A stretch of 64,000 bases of DNA from Trematomus loennbergii (Eukaryota; Chordata; Actinopteri; Perciformes; Nototheniidae). The stretch is taken from the NCBI GenBank assembly GCA_012861695.1, contig JAAOOA010000060.1:6050683-6114682 (forward strand). Direction: 5' to 3'. The notes beneath the pieces are model-generated. The model ran no database searches. It had not been told where the DNA came from and saw only the letters and a program-made list of their open reading frames with translations. Made by a program: the position numbers and the translations under genes. Shown in pieces: positions 34,194 through 46,269 of the stretch. Every line of letters begins with the position of its first letter. The stretch's first letter is position 1.

Positions 34194-34451
34194 GCAACTC
34201 TGACTACTTTTAAATCCAGGCTGAAGACTTTTCTTCTTGTCGCCGCTTTTAATTGAACTATTCACATCTTAAACTGCACTGTAACTTTTATCCATGTATT
34301 TTTTTTCTTTTAATGTTTATTTTATTACCTTTTCTTTTTAATGACTGATTTTAAATGCCATTTTCTTAATGTCTTTCATTTTTTGTAAAGCACTTTGAAT
34401 TGCCTTGTGTTGAAAAGTGCTATATAAATAAACTTGCCTTGCCTTGCCTTA
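34194..34451 (+). repeat. L2/CR1-like LINE 3' end, second copy, with (CTTGC)n tail
   Basis: It is nearly the same as 5379-5628 and begins at the same base (GCAACTCTGACTAC). A shared start suggests either a SINE-like unit or a preferred truncation point. Confidence 0.75.
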
Positions 34452-34599
34452 CTGTGCAAATAGCAATTCTGCATATAAATTACTTTTTCTTTTGATATTT
34501 GAAAAACATTTAGCTAATACTATTTTACTTTAAGTAAAATGTTCAATCCATGACTTACTACTAACTAGTAATGGAATATTTTAAGACCAAAGTATTTCT

Positions 34600-34840
34600 A
34601 CTTAACCCTCCCAGTGTCAATCACAGCCACATACAGCATTTCTCTGGCTGCTCCTTTGGCCGGCAGTGCATGCAGCCTCGATGTGGGGCCAGTAGGGAAT
34701 GCCACTGGAACACAGGCTGAGGTCTGATCAACCTCGGTCGGGTCGCCTGGAAGAGGGTGTCTTTTGCAAGACCCGAAACACCCAATGACTCCAGGAAAAA
34801 ACACTGATGATGTGTTCAAGTTTGAGCATCTGAAGATGTG
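34600..34840 (-). other. Unidentified low-copy-looking segment with 73-codon frame
   Basis: The minus-strand frame 34819-34598 is not low complexity but has no domain I can name. Context is repeat-rich, so a retroelement origin is likely. Confidence 0.25.
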
Positions 34841-35072
34841 TGTTAAATGAAAGAGGACCAGAGGTGGAAGAACACTGCAAAAACTCTTTGTCTAATTTCT
34901 AGTCATATGTCTTTGCACTTGATATAAGACAAATAAACTTAACAATGCAGTAAGCTAGAGGGTCTTGTTTTTTGACAATGCATCTTAAGTATATTGTTAA
35001 GTCAAAGACTCTTGAAAACATCTTATCTTGAATTGTATCTCAGATGTCACAAGGTTTTTATTTGTAAAATTG

Positions 35073-35718
35073 TTTAACACTAGAACCGCCAATCGGGTCA
35101 ATTTGACCCAGAGCTGTTTTTTTTGTATGTAACTTTTTTTCAATAAAATATTAAAGTCTTCCAGTCCGTGACTTTTCCTGAAAGTGTGTTATGTAGCACC
35201 CTATGTTGTTAAAAATTGTCAATATGAAGTCAGATTGAAGAAATCGCCAAAATAATTGCCATTTATACCTATTTCCGCCCAGCGGGTCATATTGACCCCA
35301 CCCCTTTTCATATAAACATGACGTGTTGCTATAGCAACGCCTTTTGTCTACTGCTGTTTCTTATAGATTGAGAGATAGATTGAGAGAGAGAGAGATAGAT
35401 GGATAGATATATGATAGATATATTGATATAGTTATAGATAGAGAGATAGAGACAGTCTGTAGTGAAGGAGTGCGCTGCGCTCCGTAGCAAACTAAATAAT
35501 GCTTCCGGGCCAGCGGGCCATTTATAATGTCGAGCCCTGTCATATGAAAAGCTGAGAGTCCACAGATTCTATTGGTATACGTTTCATCCCTGTGCGATCA
35601 AAACTCACTGTTCAATAAAAGAATTTTACCTTGAAAATCAATGCATTCTAATAGCGGGTCAATTTGACCCAGGTGGCGGTTTTAGGTATACAAAAACCTC
35701 TGGCGGTTCTAGTGTTAA
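35073..35718. mobile_element. TTAA-type MITE with GGGTCAATTTGACCC boxes
   Basis: The inverted ends ACACTAGAACCGCCA lie inside TTAA at both sides (35073-35076 and 35715-35718). Three palindromes of the form GGGTCAATTTGACCC, or a close variant, occur at about 35095, 35283 and 35656. It includes an (ATAG)n stretch at 35365-35450. It is non-coding. piggyBac or Kolobok machinery is inferred from the TTAA duplication. Confidence 0.9.
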
Positions 35719-37141
35719 AGATATTTCAAGAAATCAATCTTACTTTTTTTTCTGGCTTAGTTCGAAACATAACATTCCTTGAGTCTGAGGAATGAAATAG
35801 TTGTAAATACGTTTTCCCAGCTATAGATAATACAATAACTCATTTATGTAAATATCCCGACCTATTTCAAGAAATCTTACCATGCAAATTTTCACTTGTT
35901 CTATTGGCAGGTTTTCTTTTATTATTACAAGCAAAAACACCTTGTTTTCATTATATTGGACTTGATTTTGGAGCAGCATCTTTTTTAAGTGAAATTTTCA
36001 GTTCCTTTTCTTATCATATGTGTACCGTCACAGCCTTCAGCTGCAGGTTGTCTGTCAGCCGTTTACTCAGTGTATGAGTGAGTCAGTCAGTCAAGTCAGC
36101 TGGTTGACAGATGTGCTCTGCTGGGATCACCGGCAGAGAAGACCTTCACCTGTCATGTGTCAGGTGCTGTCATCACAAAACGATGCTAATGACTCAAGGA
36201 AGTGCTGGAGTTGTGTGACATCTACGAATCCTCCCGCACTGTCATGTGTCTCCGTTTCCCTCGACAAACGCTGACTGACATAACATTTTATCTGTCTTTT
36301 GAACGCAGCTGCAGAAGGTTGACTACATTTTGAGAAGTTAATGAATGTCAGTAAATGGCCAACATTTATTTTCCGCTGCTTGCTGTCAGAAAATAAGTCA
36401 TTATCACAGCACACAGCAAAACAGCTGCAGGTTGACACAATGATTTATGAGCCGTGACTTTATTGTCAGTTGTAAAGCCTGTGACTTATACTGTATGTCA
36501 CTGCTAAACTGTGATTTTTAAAAGAGGTTCAGGGGGTTCCTGTGTAAACATTGTGAGCAGAGCCAGCAGACTGTCACACGCCATTTATCATGTGTTTTAA
36601 TTGGAATAAAGCAACGGAACTGTTGTTTGCTAATCAAAGACATGATCTTTGTCGATTATGATAGTGTATTTCATTGAGATAATTAACCTTGTGTAATGTT
36701 ATTCATACCCAAGGAGTAAACAATTAGCTTAATCTCATTTGCCATGGCTCCTGTAGTGGCTTAAAAGTTTATAGTGCAGCCACTTCCAACATACAGGGTG
36801 TGATTTCAATGAACAAATAATCCAGAACGATAATCCATTTGCTAAAGTAACGGAGGTGATCTCTGGGCTGTAGATCTCGGTCTCCGTTACGTATTATATA
36901 GCTTCACTATTGACGAAGCATATTCATTTGTTCCACGGTAAAACATTGCACAGGAAGCATTTGATATATGAAAGATGACAAGAGCTTGTGTGGCGTTCAA
37001 ACCCGTTTTATTGAATGGTTGACGTCAGTATGAGAACACATATTAATCCTTAATGTCGGGGGGCTGGATTGGCACGCCAACCTATGGGTGGAATAGTGCT
37101 GGAGACAGTCATATGGATGATTGATGCTGTTAATACGACTG
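35719..37141. other. Unassigned, mostly unique-looking sequence
   Basis: No gene or repeat was recognised. The region 36000-36900 is the least repetitive-looking DNA in the window and could be intronic or contain conserved non-coding sequence. Confidence 0.4.
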
Positions 37142-38175
37142 TTAACCTGTTAAGCCCTGAGCCTGTTTTTCAGCTTTCAGGCTCGAAAATGCCACTTACA
37201 CAACAAAGACTATATCTTCACTTCTAAAAGGGGGAAATTAATAATCTTTTTTCTCAAAGCAAGGTTACATCTGTGAGTTGGATGAAGACGTGTCAGAAAT
37301 CAATATAGATGTTTTTTTTAAAATAAATTCATATGGAACATAGTAAAAACATGTAAATTCTATCTCCGCCTAAAAAAAACCCATTACAGATAGTGAAAAC
37401 CACCCTTGGATGATGGGTTAGTAGACTAAAAGCTTTAGGAATCCAAAGTACAAAATATGATAAGTACCCTGTATCAAGATTGATGCAAAACAAGATAAAT
37501 TTGACCTTTTTAGAGAGATTTAGAAAAATAAAGTCCAGGCGGACTCACCTCTGGGTAATTTGGGAACCATCAGTTCCATTTGACCTTTTTCACTGTAAAA
37601 ATCATTTTATTACTTTGAATTATCACTATAGGTATTCATTCCATCCAAATACAACTGTTGTAAAAAAAAAAAATATACAAAATGAAGTTTGGGGTGGGGG
37701 TGGGGGGGGCGGTGGAGGTGTTCCAAATGCCAACATTTCTGCAGCAAGCTGCTCCCTGAAAGTCTTCTGTGTGTGTGGCTTTGTCCTGCTGGGGTCACTC
37801 GTCATCTTGTGCAGCTCCTTGTGGAATCACCTGGGAAATTGAAGTTATATGGCCATTTCTTCCTCCAGTAGTCCGATCGGTTGGGAACGGTGACGAGGCC
37901 TGAGAAAATTATAATGGACAGGAAAACATAGAAATCCTCACAGTCAGCATTTCCAAACATCTTCTTTCCAGCCTGCAGTCTTTTCAGGGCGTTGCGCTTC
38001 GTGTTGGAAATGATTGTATGAACCACTGAAGCGCTAAATTAAATTAAAAACTGAGATTATTACCGTTAATCTGGTGCTACACATTAATAGTTTCATAAAT
38101 TTAAGAAGACCTGAGACATTATCTAAAAAAAAAAAGTGGGAGGGGTCCAAAAGATCGCCGGGCTTAAGAGGTTAA
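37142..38175. mobile_element. piggyBac-like element, internally deleted
   Basis: TTAA occurs at both ends (37142-37145, 38172-38175), with inverted ends CCTGTTAAGCC and CCTCTTAAGCC. Its left 540 bp is the dispersed repeat also seen at 2642 and 26397. The right half codes on the minus strand for transposase remnants. It would be mobilised in trans, if at all. Confidence 0.9.
37705..38026 (-). pseudogene. piggyBac-like transposase remnant (N- and C-parts joined)
   Basis: The frame from 38026 reads DFYVFLSIIIFSGLVTVPNR then DYWRKKWPYNF, which matches the conserved start of the piggyBac DDE domain (short-helix GLV then R-DYW). Immediately after, in a shifted frame near 37800-37720, comes TQKTFREQLAAEML, similar to the C-terminal part of piggyBac-like proteins. 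The catalytic core between them is absent, so this is a deletion derivative. Confidence 0.75.
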
Positions 38176-38589
38176 TCATGTACCAATGATTAATAACAGG
38201 GTTCCCGCGGGGTCTTAAAAAGTCTTACATTTGATAATCTGAATTTAAGGCCTTAAAAAGGTCTTAAATATGACCAAAAAAATAAGAAAGGTCTTAAATA
38301 TGATTTAGAAGGTCTTAAAAATGATCGGATTTGAAAGGTACTTCTGTGTTGCGATCGCGTCTAAATGTGTTTTGGGGGAAATGTCCGGGCTGCAAAGTAA
38401 CCAGTACGGTAAGAGCCTTTCAGTTCCCCCCAACAATTTGTATTGAAATAAATCAACATGGAACCAGTAATCACTAACTTTGTTTCCCCGGCCCCTTATT
38501 GGAGAACACCCAGCTAGTAACCTAGCAAGCAAGCTTCAGCTAGCGGCAGTCAGAAACTCATGTATCTTAGAATCTACTTAAAAATAAAT

Positions 38590-38706
38590 ATGGGGAAGTG
38601 TAAGTTCAACCGTATTTGGTTGGAAAACATCGAATTTAGTGCTTGGTTGAAACCAGTGGAGTGGAACGTGTTTGAAGCCCGCTGCACCTTTTGCAAAATA
38701 AATTAG
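38590..38706 (+). pseudogene. hAT N-terminal zinc-finger exon, truncated
   Basis: The 38-codon frame MGKCKFNRIWLENIEFSAWL continues with FEARCTFCK. This matches the BED-like N-terminus of a family of fish hAT transposases (GKCKFN...W...F.ARC..C). A stop follows where the family continues, so only the first finger half remains. Confidence 0.65.
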
Positions 38707-38910
38707 CGTTTGTTTTGCTAATGTAGCGTTAGCTAGTGCAGCAGCACCCGCAACAACACCGGGGGACCTCTGGGCGACGTGTGGGTGTACGTCAACCCTA
38801 AAAGCGGAGGTGCTGTAGACGCTAAATACCGTAGCTAAACACCAATCATACAACAGCAACGATGAAAGATTGTAACCAAGGCAGCAGAGCTCTGAATATA
38901 GCTCTTGTCA

Positions 38911-39021
<111 letters not shown>

Positions 39022-39025
39022 CCAC

Positions 39026-39484
39026 TAGGGCTGCTCGATTATGGCAAAAATCATAATCACGATTATTTTGGTCAATAATTGATATCAAGATTATTAAATA
39101 CGATTATTCATTGACTTTGAAAACATCCATTTTTTGAACTTTAAAACAAATAATAATTTGAACAGTATCTTTTTAACTGTTGATTACCCTGAACCTATAA
39201 TTCAACTGCAAAACCAATACAAAAATAAATTAAATAAATGATACATTTAAATAATAATCAAAATAATAAATACCAATAAACAAGATCAACAAATATTTTG
39301 GAGCGCACTTCCACAAGCTACTAAACATATATAAATATGATAAATAAAAATAAATTAGACTAAAATTAATTAGATCAAATATGTTGTAGTGCACTGTCAC
39401 AACCTAGCAAAGCAAAATAATTTCGTAATTGTGGCAAGCCAAAATTGTAATTGCGATTAAAATACGATTAATTGCACACCCCTA
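39026..39484. mobile_element. hAT-like MITE nested in the microsatellite
   Basis: The ends TAGGGCTGCTCGATTA and the inverted TTAATTGCACACCCCTA enclose 459 AT-rich bp. It splits one CA-repeat tract into two, so the repeat itself acts as the flank. A truncated relative starts at 53065. Confidence 0.75.
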
Positions 39485-39610
<126 letters not shown>

Positions 39611-39804
39611 TTTTTGTCTAACACGCTAACACAGTTCTGTACTGTTATGCCTTTACATTTACTTTGTAAGTAATTATGGGACGTATTTCTTCTTTCATAG
39701 CAATTTTCCTTCATACTTTCTTGCCGTGATATAGGTCTTAAATTCTATTCAAAGTGGTCTTAAAAAGTCTTAAATTTGAGTAGGCGAAACCTGCAGGAAC
39801 CCTG

Positions 39805-40985
39805 AATAAATGCCCACACCGGGTTGTATTTGGACGTTCTACCTCTGCCTCCTTACTTTTGGTCGGGCCGCTCACTTGCCAGTCTCACAAATGGTGAATC
39901 CATTCATTTTCCATTTTCACCATACATCCCTCCTTCTTGGTGTGTCTGCTGTGTCTGGTTGAATTGGTTTAGCTTCCCCCAGTGGCGGCCAGCCCATAGG
40001 GGCGACACCCCACCTTTTCCCACATTCTAGATTGTCATTAAAAAATACTTACATTTTTATAAATGTTATACTTTTATTTTTTAACAAGACACATATTATA
40101 TAGTTGGTGTCAGTAAAATGTGTAATCTACGATAAAATATAGATAACCAGCCTGGGGCGCAGAAATCTTTGGCCATTGACTCCCATTATAAGTGGTGCAT
40201 GCGCAGTCCACACCTCTTCAATACAACAGATAGGAGCAGCTCGGGGCACAGTTTGGTGCGCCCCGAGCATTTAATGCAGCTGTTAGCACCGCCAACCACT
40301 AGGGGGCAGCAGGAGCGCCAGAGAGTGATTGATTGACATTGAGTGAGAGAGAGTTAGACGGAGACGGAGTGTAAACAAAACTAGATAGCGAATATGGAGA
40401 AGGAAAATGATGTTTAATCACTTAAAGAAACACCCTTTGAGAGGAAGACACTGGAGGGAAAGCTGAAAGTAAAAGAGCTTGGACCTGATCAGCCTGACAT
40501 AGGCAGGAGTTAAGGACAGATGAAGGCAGTAAGCGCTCTTTCAAAGGAGCTGGTTTAGCAAGAAGGCTTGGCTAACTACCTGTAGCAACACCAGTGCTAT
40601 ATTTTGCTTCCCCTGCCTCCCTTTTCAAACGTCAGGATCAGACCAGTCTATGGACCAGACCCAGCATGGATCCAGACAGATATGAGTGACTTAAAGCACA
40701 TATCAGAAGAGCACGCTCATGAACTGTTAGCGCCGTGTTATGCATGCCCACTGCACCTCGCGGGAGCGTGCACAGCGTAAAGCCAAAATTCCCAGACATT
40801 TCAATGATTTGTACAGCAAAGTACGGTTTGGAAACTGTATCATTTCCTTTTGAGCGGGCATGCATAACATGGCATAACACCAGAGCCTCGCTGCGGGGAA
40901 ACTTTGGCGCTGTTCCGAGTTTGTTCTAATCTGTCAAAATGACAGACTGCTTTCAGATTTTTCCGTCGTTGTTAAAAAAAATCCA
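39805..40985. other. Unassigned sequence with MITE-like patch
   Basis: CAGTGGCGGCCAGCCCATAG near 39980 and GGGGCGCAGAAATCTTTGGC near 40155 are typical of common fish MITEs. A clean pair of ends could not be fixed. No gene. Confidence 0.35.
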
Positions 40986-41260
40986 TCAGACGGAAAATAT
41001 TCGGTTAATGCAACCTCTGTCCCTGACCCACCTCTTCCAAAATAAATCAACCAGGTATTGCACCTGTTTCCACATTCTTTTGGCATACAAGTCCTCCTTT
41101 TGAAAGAGACCAGGTGGTAAGGCAGGTTTACATTTTTGCTGCAGCAGGTGATTTGGTGTCAACGCTTCAAGGTCATTAGGGTCGCTGGAGACAGTTGTGA
41201 TTGGACGATCATTTAGGATGGCTTTCACCTCGCATAATGCTGTATGTAGGCCTTCTGCTG
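40986..41260 (-). pseudogene. BEL/Pao integrase C-terminal fragment
   Basis: On the minus strand ALCEVKAILNDRPITTVSSD, then DLEALTPNHLL and KRMWKQVQYLVDLFWKRWVR, are conserved BEL/Pao motifs after the integrase core. The 5' continuation lies at about 41690-41790, separated by about 430 bp of unrelated DNA. Confidence 0.85.
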
Positions 41261-41680
41261 CCTCATAAATGGGTCGAAGCCTGCGAACTAGTTCAGGCAG
41301 TCAACTCGAGCAACAATGATACATTAACACGTGACACGCTCGTCCCTCTTACAATCAACCAAACACATTCTCCTAAACTTGCCGCTCTATTTAATCTCCC
41401 AGATTTGCCTGCCTCTGCCTCGCTAATGCTGCTGCTGCCACTGCTGTGTTCCCTTGCTACTGCTGCTGCGTTCATGCTCCTGTTGCTGTGTTTCATGTTG
41501 CTGCTGCTCGCCTGCCCCACCACCATCCAAGCATCCACCTGTAGGCTCGGAGGGATAGTGATCTAATCATCACTCAATGTTCTATGTACATCTGGAGTGA
41601 TGAGGCCCGAGCCTAGACGCCAAACTTAAACTATATGCTGCTTCTAATAAACATATAAAGAAACATGTGAGTTGTCTGAC
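41261..41680. other. CTG-rich insert between BEL/Pao fragments
   Basis: It contains CTGCTGCTG runs (41430-41515), which open a leucine-rich frame. It separates two pieces of one BEL/Pao gene, so it is an insertion or a scrambled junction. No element ends were recognised. Confidence 0.4.
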
Positions 41681-41800
41681 TGAACTGATGTTACAATTGT
41701 CTTTACCTGACGAATTAGTCGCTCCCACACACCTCCATGGCAGGGTTTACGTTTTAGCTGGTAACATTTATTATAAACCGGTAAATTCAAAACCTGCCGG
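41681..41800 (-). pseudogene. BEL/Pao integrase fragment
   Basis: The text RKPCHGGVWERLIRQVKTIV is the conserved HHGGVWERLIR-type integrase motif of BEL/Pao elements. It continues the fragment at 40986-41260. Confidence 0.8.
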
Positions 41801-41820
41801 TCAAAATGCCCGGTAATAAT

Positions 41821-42350
41821 TAGTGATGCTCCGATCGATTGGCCGCCAATCATTATCGGCCGATATTCACTCTTAACAGTTTGATCGGTGCTCTCTATAA
41901 AGGCCGATCAGGAGAGCAGGATCTGATCGATATGGACATAAACGCGAGGGAAGTATAACTGGACGCGAGAGAGAGATCAGAGATCAGCTGCTGAGTCTGA
42001 CGGAGACACGTAGCTCTGCATGATCACCTGAAGCCCCGCCCACTGTTTAGTGAGCTGCATGACATACAGACGGGCTGTCAGGAGAGAGAGAGGGAGAGAG
42101 GATCCGTTTCTCCCGTGTTATTATCCAAAGTTGATGTAAACTTTTGAATAATGTACTTTATCTACTATAAGTAGTTTGTTTGAATGTAATAATTGGGTCA
42201 ATATCACTATAAAGTAACTTTGGTGTCCCCATCAGAATCACTCATGAAAATGTAGCAGAATAATGAAACTCTGAGGTCTTATTATAAAAGGCCAAACATT
42301 TACACACATATCAGTACAATGATAAGTCTCTTGAAATGTGTTTTCTTCAT
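41821..42350 (+). repeat. hAT-like MITE copy (CCGATCGATTGG family), left end
   Basis: The start TAGTGATGCTCCGATCG and the internal block AATAATGTACTTTATCTACT pair with the inverted copy that ends at 30290. The right end is not found. It includes a GA-rich run at 42080-42105. Confidence 0.6.
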
Positions 42351-42682
42351 TTTATACCTTAATTTTTCATTGGATGTACGTGATTTTGGCATGTCCCACA
42401 CACTACTCTGCTAACTACAGTGTGTGTAATAAGTGGTTAAATGATACTACATTTAACAAAAAATGATATTGTTTTATTGTCCACAATGAGTTATTTGATA
42501 AAACGAGTCATTTTGATCATGTATATTCTATTTTCATAATAATATTGAACATTTTTCATGTGTCCCTGACATTTGCTGTCCACCCTGTCATTAAGGGGTA
42601 ACTGCCCCATAAAAAACCCTCTGATGTTTTCAGTGACATTACTACCACCATTTTGTCTTTCCTCAATGGAGGCTGAGACATT
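42351..42682. repeat. Part of a TGTCCACCCTGTCA-containing repeat
   Basis: GTCCACCCTGTCA at 42579 recurs five more times between 43795 and 44120. The Harbinger-type MITE appears to be inserted in this unidentified repeat. Confidence 0.4.
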
Positions 42683-43710
42683 GGCTGCGTCTCAGGTCGA
42701 CTATTTTAATTTCCTCGGTCCTCGGTATCACCGGAAGTTGATTTGTCTGCGCCATCTTGAGTAGCGTCCCATGGCTCTTATTTCTGCCGGAGGATCGAGG
42801 AGCGAGGAGCGAGGAGCGATAACCGAGGAACCACCAGACCATCCTCCGATGAAATCCTCAGATACTCGCTCCGCCCCCTTACTGTGTATCGCTCACTGAT
42901 TGGACGATGCAGCGCATGCACTGATCTGATGCTTCTTGACATGAGAGCAGTTTCCCAGCGGAGTGAAGAAAACACATGAAACTTACGGGACTCACTCCTC
43001 AGTTTATACTGTGTTTGGTTTCAATTAATGTATCATTTAGTTACAAATATGTGATATATCTGAACAACAAAGTGGTCAAAAATTATTTTATTCATTTATT
43101 GGAAACATTTTCATGATCGCTTTTTCCTTTTACATTTTCATTTATTGTCATTTCCATTCAGTCAGTCATTAAGTGTTATTAAATATGTTAATTTGCTACA
43201 TATCCACACAAACAAACAAAGTGTGCAATCCAATGAATGTTAATCTAACTGGGTTTTGATAGATAACATATCTCTTTTTCTTCTCAATTATTTTATTTCT
43301 ATTGTGCACTCTAATCATCTAACTATTGTTCGTTTATACATTTTAAGAATGGCGTTTATCTTTTTTGAGAATTAGTTCTTATTTTATTTAATGTATTTGG
43401 GTCTACAACAGATGATACACATGTATATGTCAGTAAATGTGTACTAACAGAGGCGGGGGTGTTTGTGAAAATAACGGGGACAGAGCTGGCTGCTTGTCAG
43501 ACGATCAGCTGTGCGGCGTCATCACAAACGGACGTCGCTTCACGTGACGCTCCGGAGGAAAGGACGTCCCATTGCTCTTAAAACTCATTTCCCTGCTTCT
43601 CGTGGTTTCCTTGCGTCTCTCCATGCTTCCCTGGTGGGAGGGACTAAATGCAGGGAAACGACGCAAGTGAGGGACGCAAGGATTCCATTTAATCGACCTG
43701 AGACGCAGCC
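42683..43710. mobile_element. PIF/Harbinger-type MITE, 1028 bp
   Basis: The inverted ends GGCTGCGTCTCAGGTCGA are flanked by ATT on both sides (42680-42682 and 43711-43713), a 3-bp duplication. Subterminal blocks such as TCCTCGGTCCTCGG and GGGAGGGACTAA resemble those of the large Harbinger element at 4911-15148. A triple GAGGAGC repeat lies near 42800. There is no transposase. Confidence 0.87.
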
Positions 43711-44280
43711 ATTGGCTAGTTGCAAAGTACGTTTTTAAACTTATATTTCGAAATTGTAATCATATTATGTGTGTAGTTGGATGTTGTCAAGCTTAACATG
43801 TCCACTCTGTCATAGTGAAATGTCAATTAGTATAAAAACCTTTCAGAAATTTGAAATATATTTGTTAACAGTACACAGTCACCTTGCTAACTGAATCATG
43901 TTGCTAACTGAAGGTCCACCATGTGCTCATTAATGCTAATATTAGCCAAAAATGTCCACCCTGTCATTGTCCACCCTGTCAGCAAGCCTTCCATAAATAA
44001 TATAAAATGTACATTTCTATTTCAGTTACTGTAATGGAAAAAGTATTTGGATAATAATGAAACTATGGCAAACTATTTGTACCATTGTCCACCCTGTCAG
44101 CAAGCCTTCCCATGACAGGGTGGACATGGTACAAATAGTTTGCCATAATTTCATTATTATCCAAATACTTTTTCCATTAACTGAAATATATTGTTGAGAA
44201 AGGGACTATAGCTTTCTGAAAATGTACATTTTATAATCACTATGTAATTACAATGTATTTATTCTTTGAATTTTGTCCAT
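43711..44280. repeat. TGTCCACCCTGTCA repeat with 80-bp inverted arms
   Basis: 44019-44099 and 44113-44188 are near-perfect inverted repeats (AAAGTATTTGGATAATAATG and its complement) with a 13-bp spacer. GTCCACCCTGTCA occurs several times. It is non-coding and the family is unknown. Confidence 0.6.
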
Positions 44281-45188
44281 GAGTAAAAGAATACATGTTT
44301 TTTCTGCTTCATGCGATACAAATTATTTTTACCATAAGTTCTTAAAAAAACTAACACAGTCCTAGTTTGACTGCTACCAACAATAAAATGATGTACTTTT
44401 ACTGTCTTTTTTCTGGGTAATACTCTCAAATTCCCCTCCTGAGAACAAAATCATGCCACTTCTGCTATATTTGATGAGATAAAATGATTTTTAGCCATCG
44501 GTTCTTAATAAAAGCGATACTGTTGGACTCAGTACTTGTTAGACTACTACCACAAGTACAATCAAGTACTTTTACTGTGTACTTTTTTAGTAATACTCTG
44601 TCAAACTCCCCTCCCGAGTACAATAATTAATGTATTTGCTATATTTGATGAGGGATAAAATGATTCTTAGCCATAAGTTCTTAATAACATTGGTACTGTT
44701 GGACTCAGTACTTGTTAGACTACTACCACAAATACAATGAAGTACTTTTACTAGATAAAATGATTTTTGCAATAAGTTCTCAGTGAAAGTTGTACTGCTG
44801 GACAGAGTACTACTTGGACTACTACCACAAGTACAATGAAGTTATTTTATCGTGTACTTTTTGAGTAATACCCTTTCAAACTCCCCTCCAGAGTACAATA
44901 ATGTATGTTTTCTGCCATATTTGATGAGATAAAATGATTTTTTGCAATAAGTTCTCAGTGAAAGTTGTACTGCTGGACAGAGTACTACTTGGACTACTAC
45001 CACAAGTACAATCAAGTACTTTTATTGTGTACTTTTTGAGTAATACCTGTCAAACTCCCCTCCAGAGTACAATAATGTATGTTTTCTGCCATATTTGATG
45101 AGAGATAAAATGATTTTTTGCAATAAGTTCTCAGTGAAAGTGGTACTGCTGGACAGAGTACTACTTGGACTACTACCACAAGTACAGT
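44281..45188 (+). repeat. Left inverted array, ~176-bp unit (about 5.5 copies)
   Basis: The anchor (C/G)(C/A)ATAAGTTCT recurs at about 44332, 44497, 44673, 44769, 44945 and 45120. One unit is shortened to 96 bp. Each unit contains GACTACTACCACAAGTACAA and CAAACTCCCCTCC. The outermost units are the most diverged. Confidence 0.92.
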
Positions 45189-45678
45189 CTTACTGCAGCA
45201 GGTTCTCCTCATTTTGAAGTAATCACTGCGTGAGATAAGATATATTATTAACGTACAATGCATACTGTATAAATACAATACTCGCATAATAAAATAAATC
45301 CTTGTCACACTGTGTCTCAGCAGTCGAGTAACACAATTTGAAGTGATGTTAATGCATGTTTCCCAAATGTATATTTTAAGATGTAACATGCAGACACCTA
45401 GTCTGATATCAAACTGAATTGACAATTGTTCACTCTAAGGACAGGTTGTTTATTCAGTGGATTGGGTGTTATGGTATAATCGGTATGGACCAAAGTCAAA
45501 CATGCACACATTTTTCACACATTATATGTTCTGGTGTAGTAGCACATAAAATTAAAAAACAAAAGGGCTGGTTGTGGCAATATAGCTGATCCATCTATTC
45601 CCACATAAATATAAACATTATATATGAGGGAATAGAATGAAATAAATATTTTTGAAAAATAGGTGTAATTGTATGCAG

Positions 45679-45780
45679 TTAGTAACTGATTCTTTTGGCA
45701 GCATTGTCTGACTCTGCCTGCTCTGCAGAGTTGCGTGCAGGATCTGCCAAATACACTGTGCTTTCTTCAGCATTGATGTA
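45679..45780 (-). other. Ulp1-like exon with catalytic Asp
   Basis: It encodes YINAEESTVYLADPARNSAE. The DP is the expected acid residue of Ulp1/SENP proteases. The usual continuation to the last exon is blocked because the donor reads AG/TTACTA rather than AG/GT, so translation stops at TAA (45679). Confidence 0.6.
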
Positions 45781-46269
45781 CTGTGGACACAGAAAAAGAA
45801 ATATATATTTTCAACATCTCCAAAAACTTGGCTGATCAAGAAATATACAATTATATGATATAGACACTACTAACCAGAAATGTCCAGTGTATACCGTCTA
45901 CATGTACAAAGGACACAATGGCTCCATAGCTGTCAAAGTGTATCTGTAATACATAAGAACAAAACAACTTCCATTTCCCATCAGGCTGTATTTATTTTCT
46001 TTATACAGTAGAGTCAAATAGCTTGATAGAGTATGTTTATATTAGACAAAGACATAATGAAAACCTTTGTAGTTATCCTCAATAGAAACACAAGTTACCT
46101 TTGACAAAGTGTGCTTCCTGACCTCTTCTCTTTTCCCAAAGAGGATCACACCAGCTGTGTAGTGGTTGAGAATATAAATCCTTGTCCCCAGTTTACATTT
46201 AAGTGCATGTATATGGAAAAGGCACTCGATGATCTGGAGAGAATGTCGACAAGCAGACATTAATAAGTG

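Noticed and set aside
40735..40875. Partial palindrome GTTATGCATGCCCA / GGGCATGCATAAC as MITE ends
   Set aside because: The match is only about 14 bp, no flanking duplication is visible, and surrounding sequence does not pair.
41201..41566. Leucine-rich 121-codon frame resembling membrane segments
   Set aside because: It is driven by CTG-repeat DNA placed between two BEL/Pao fragments, without a coherent start context or domain.
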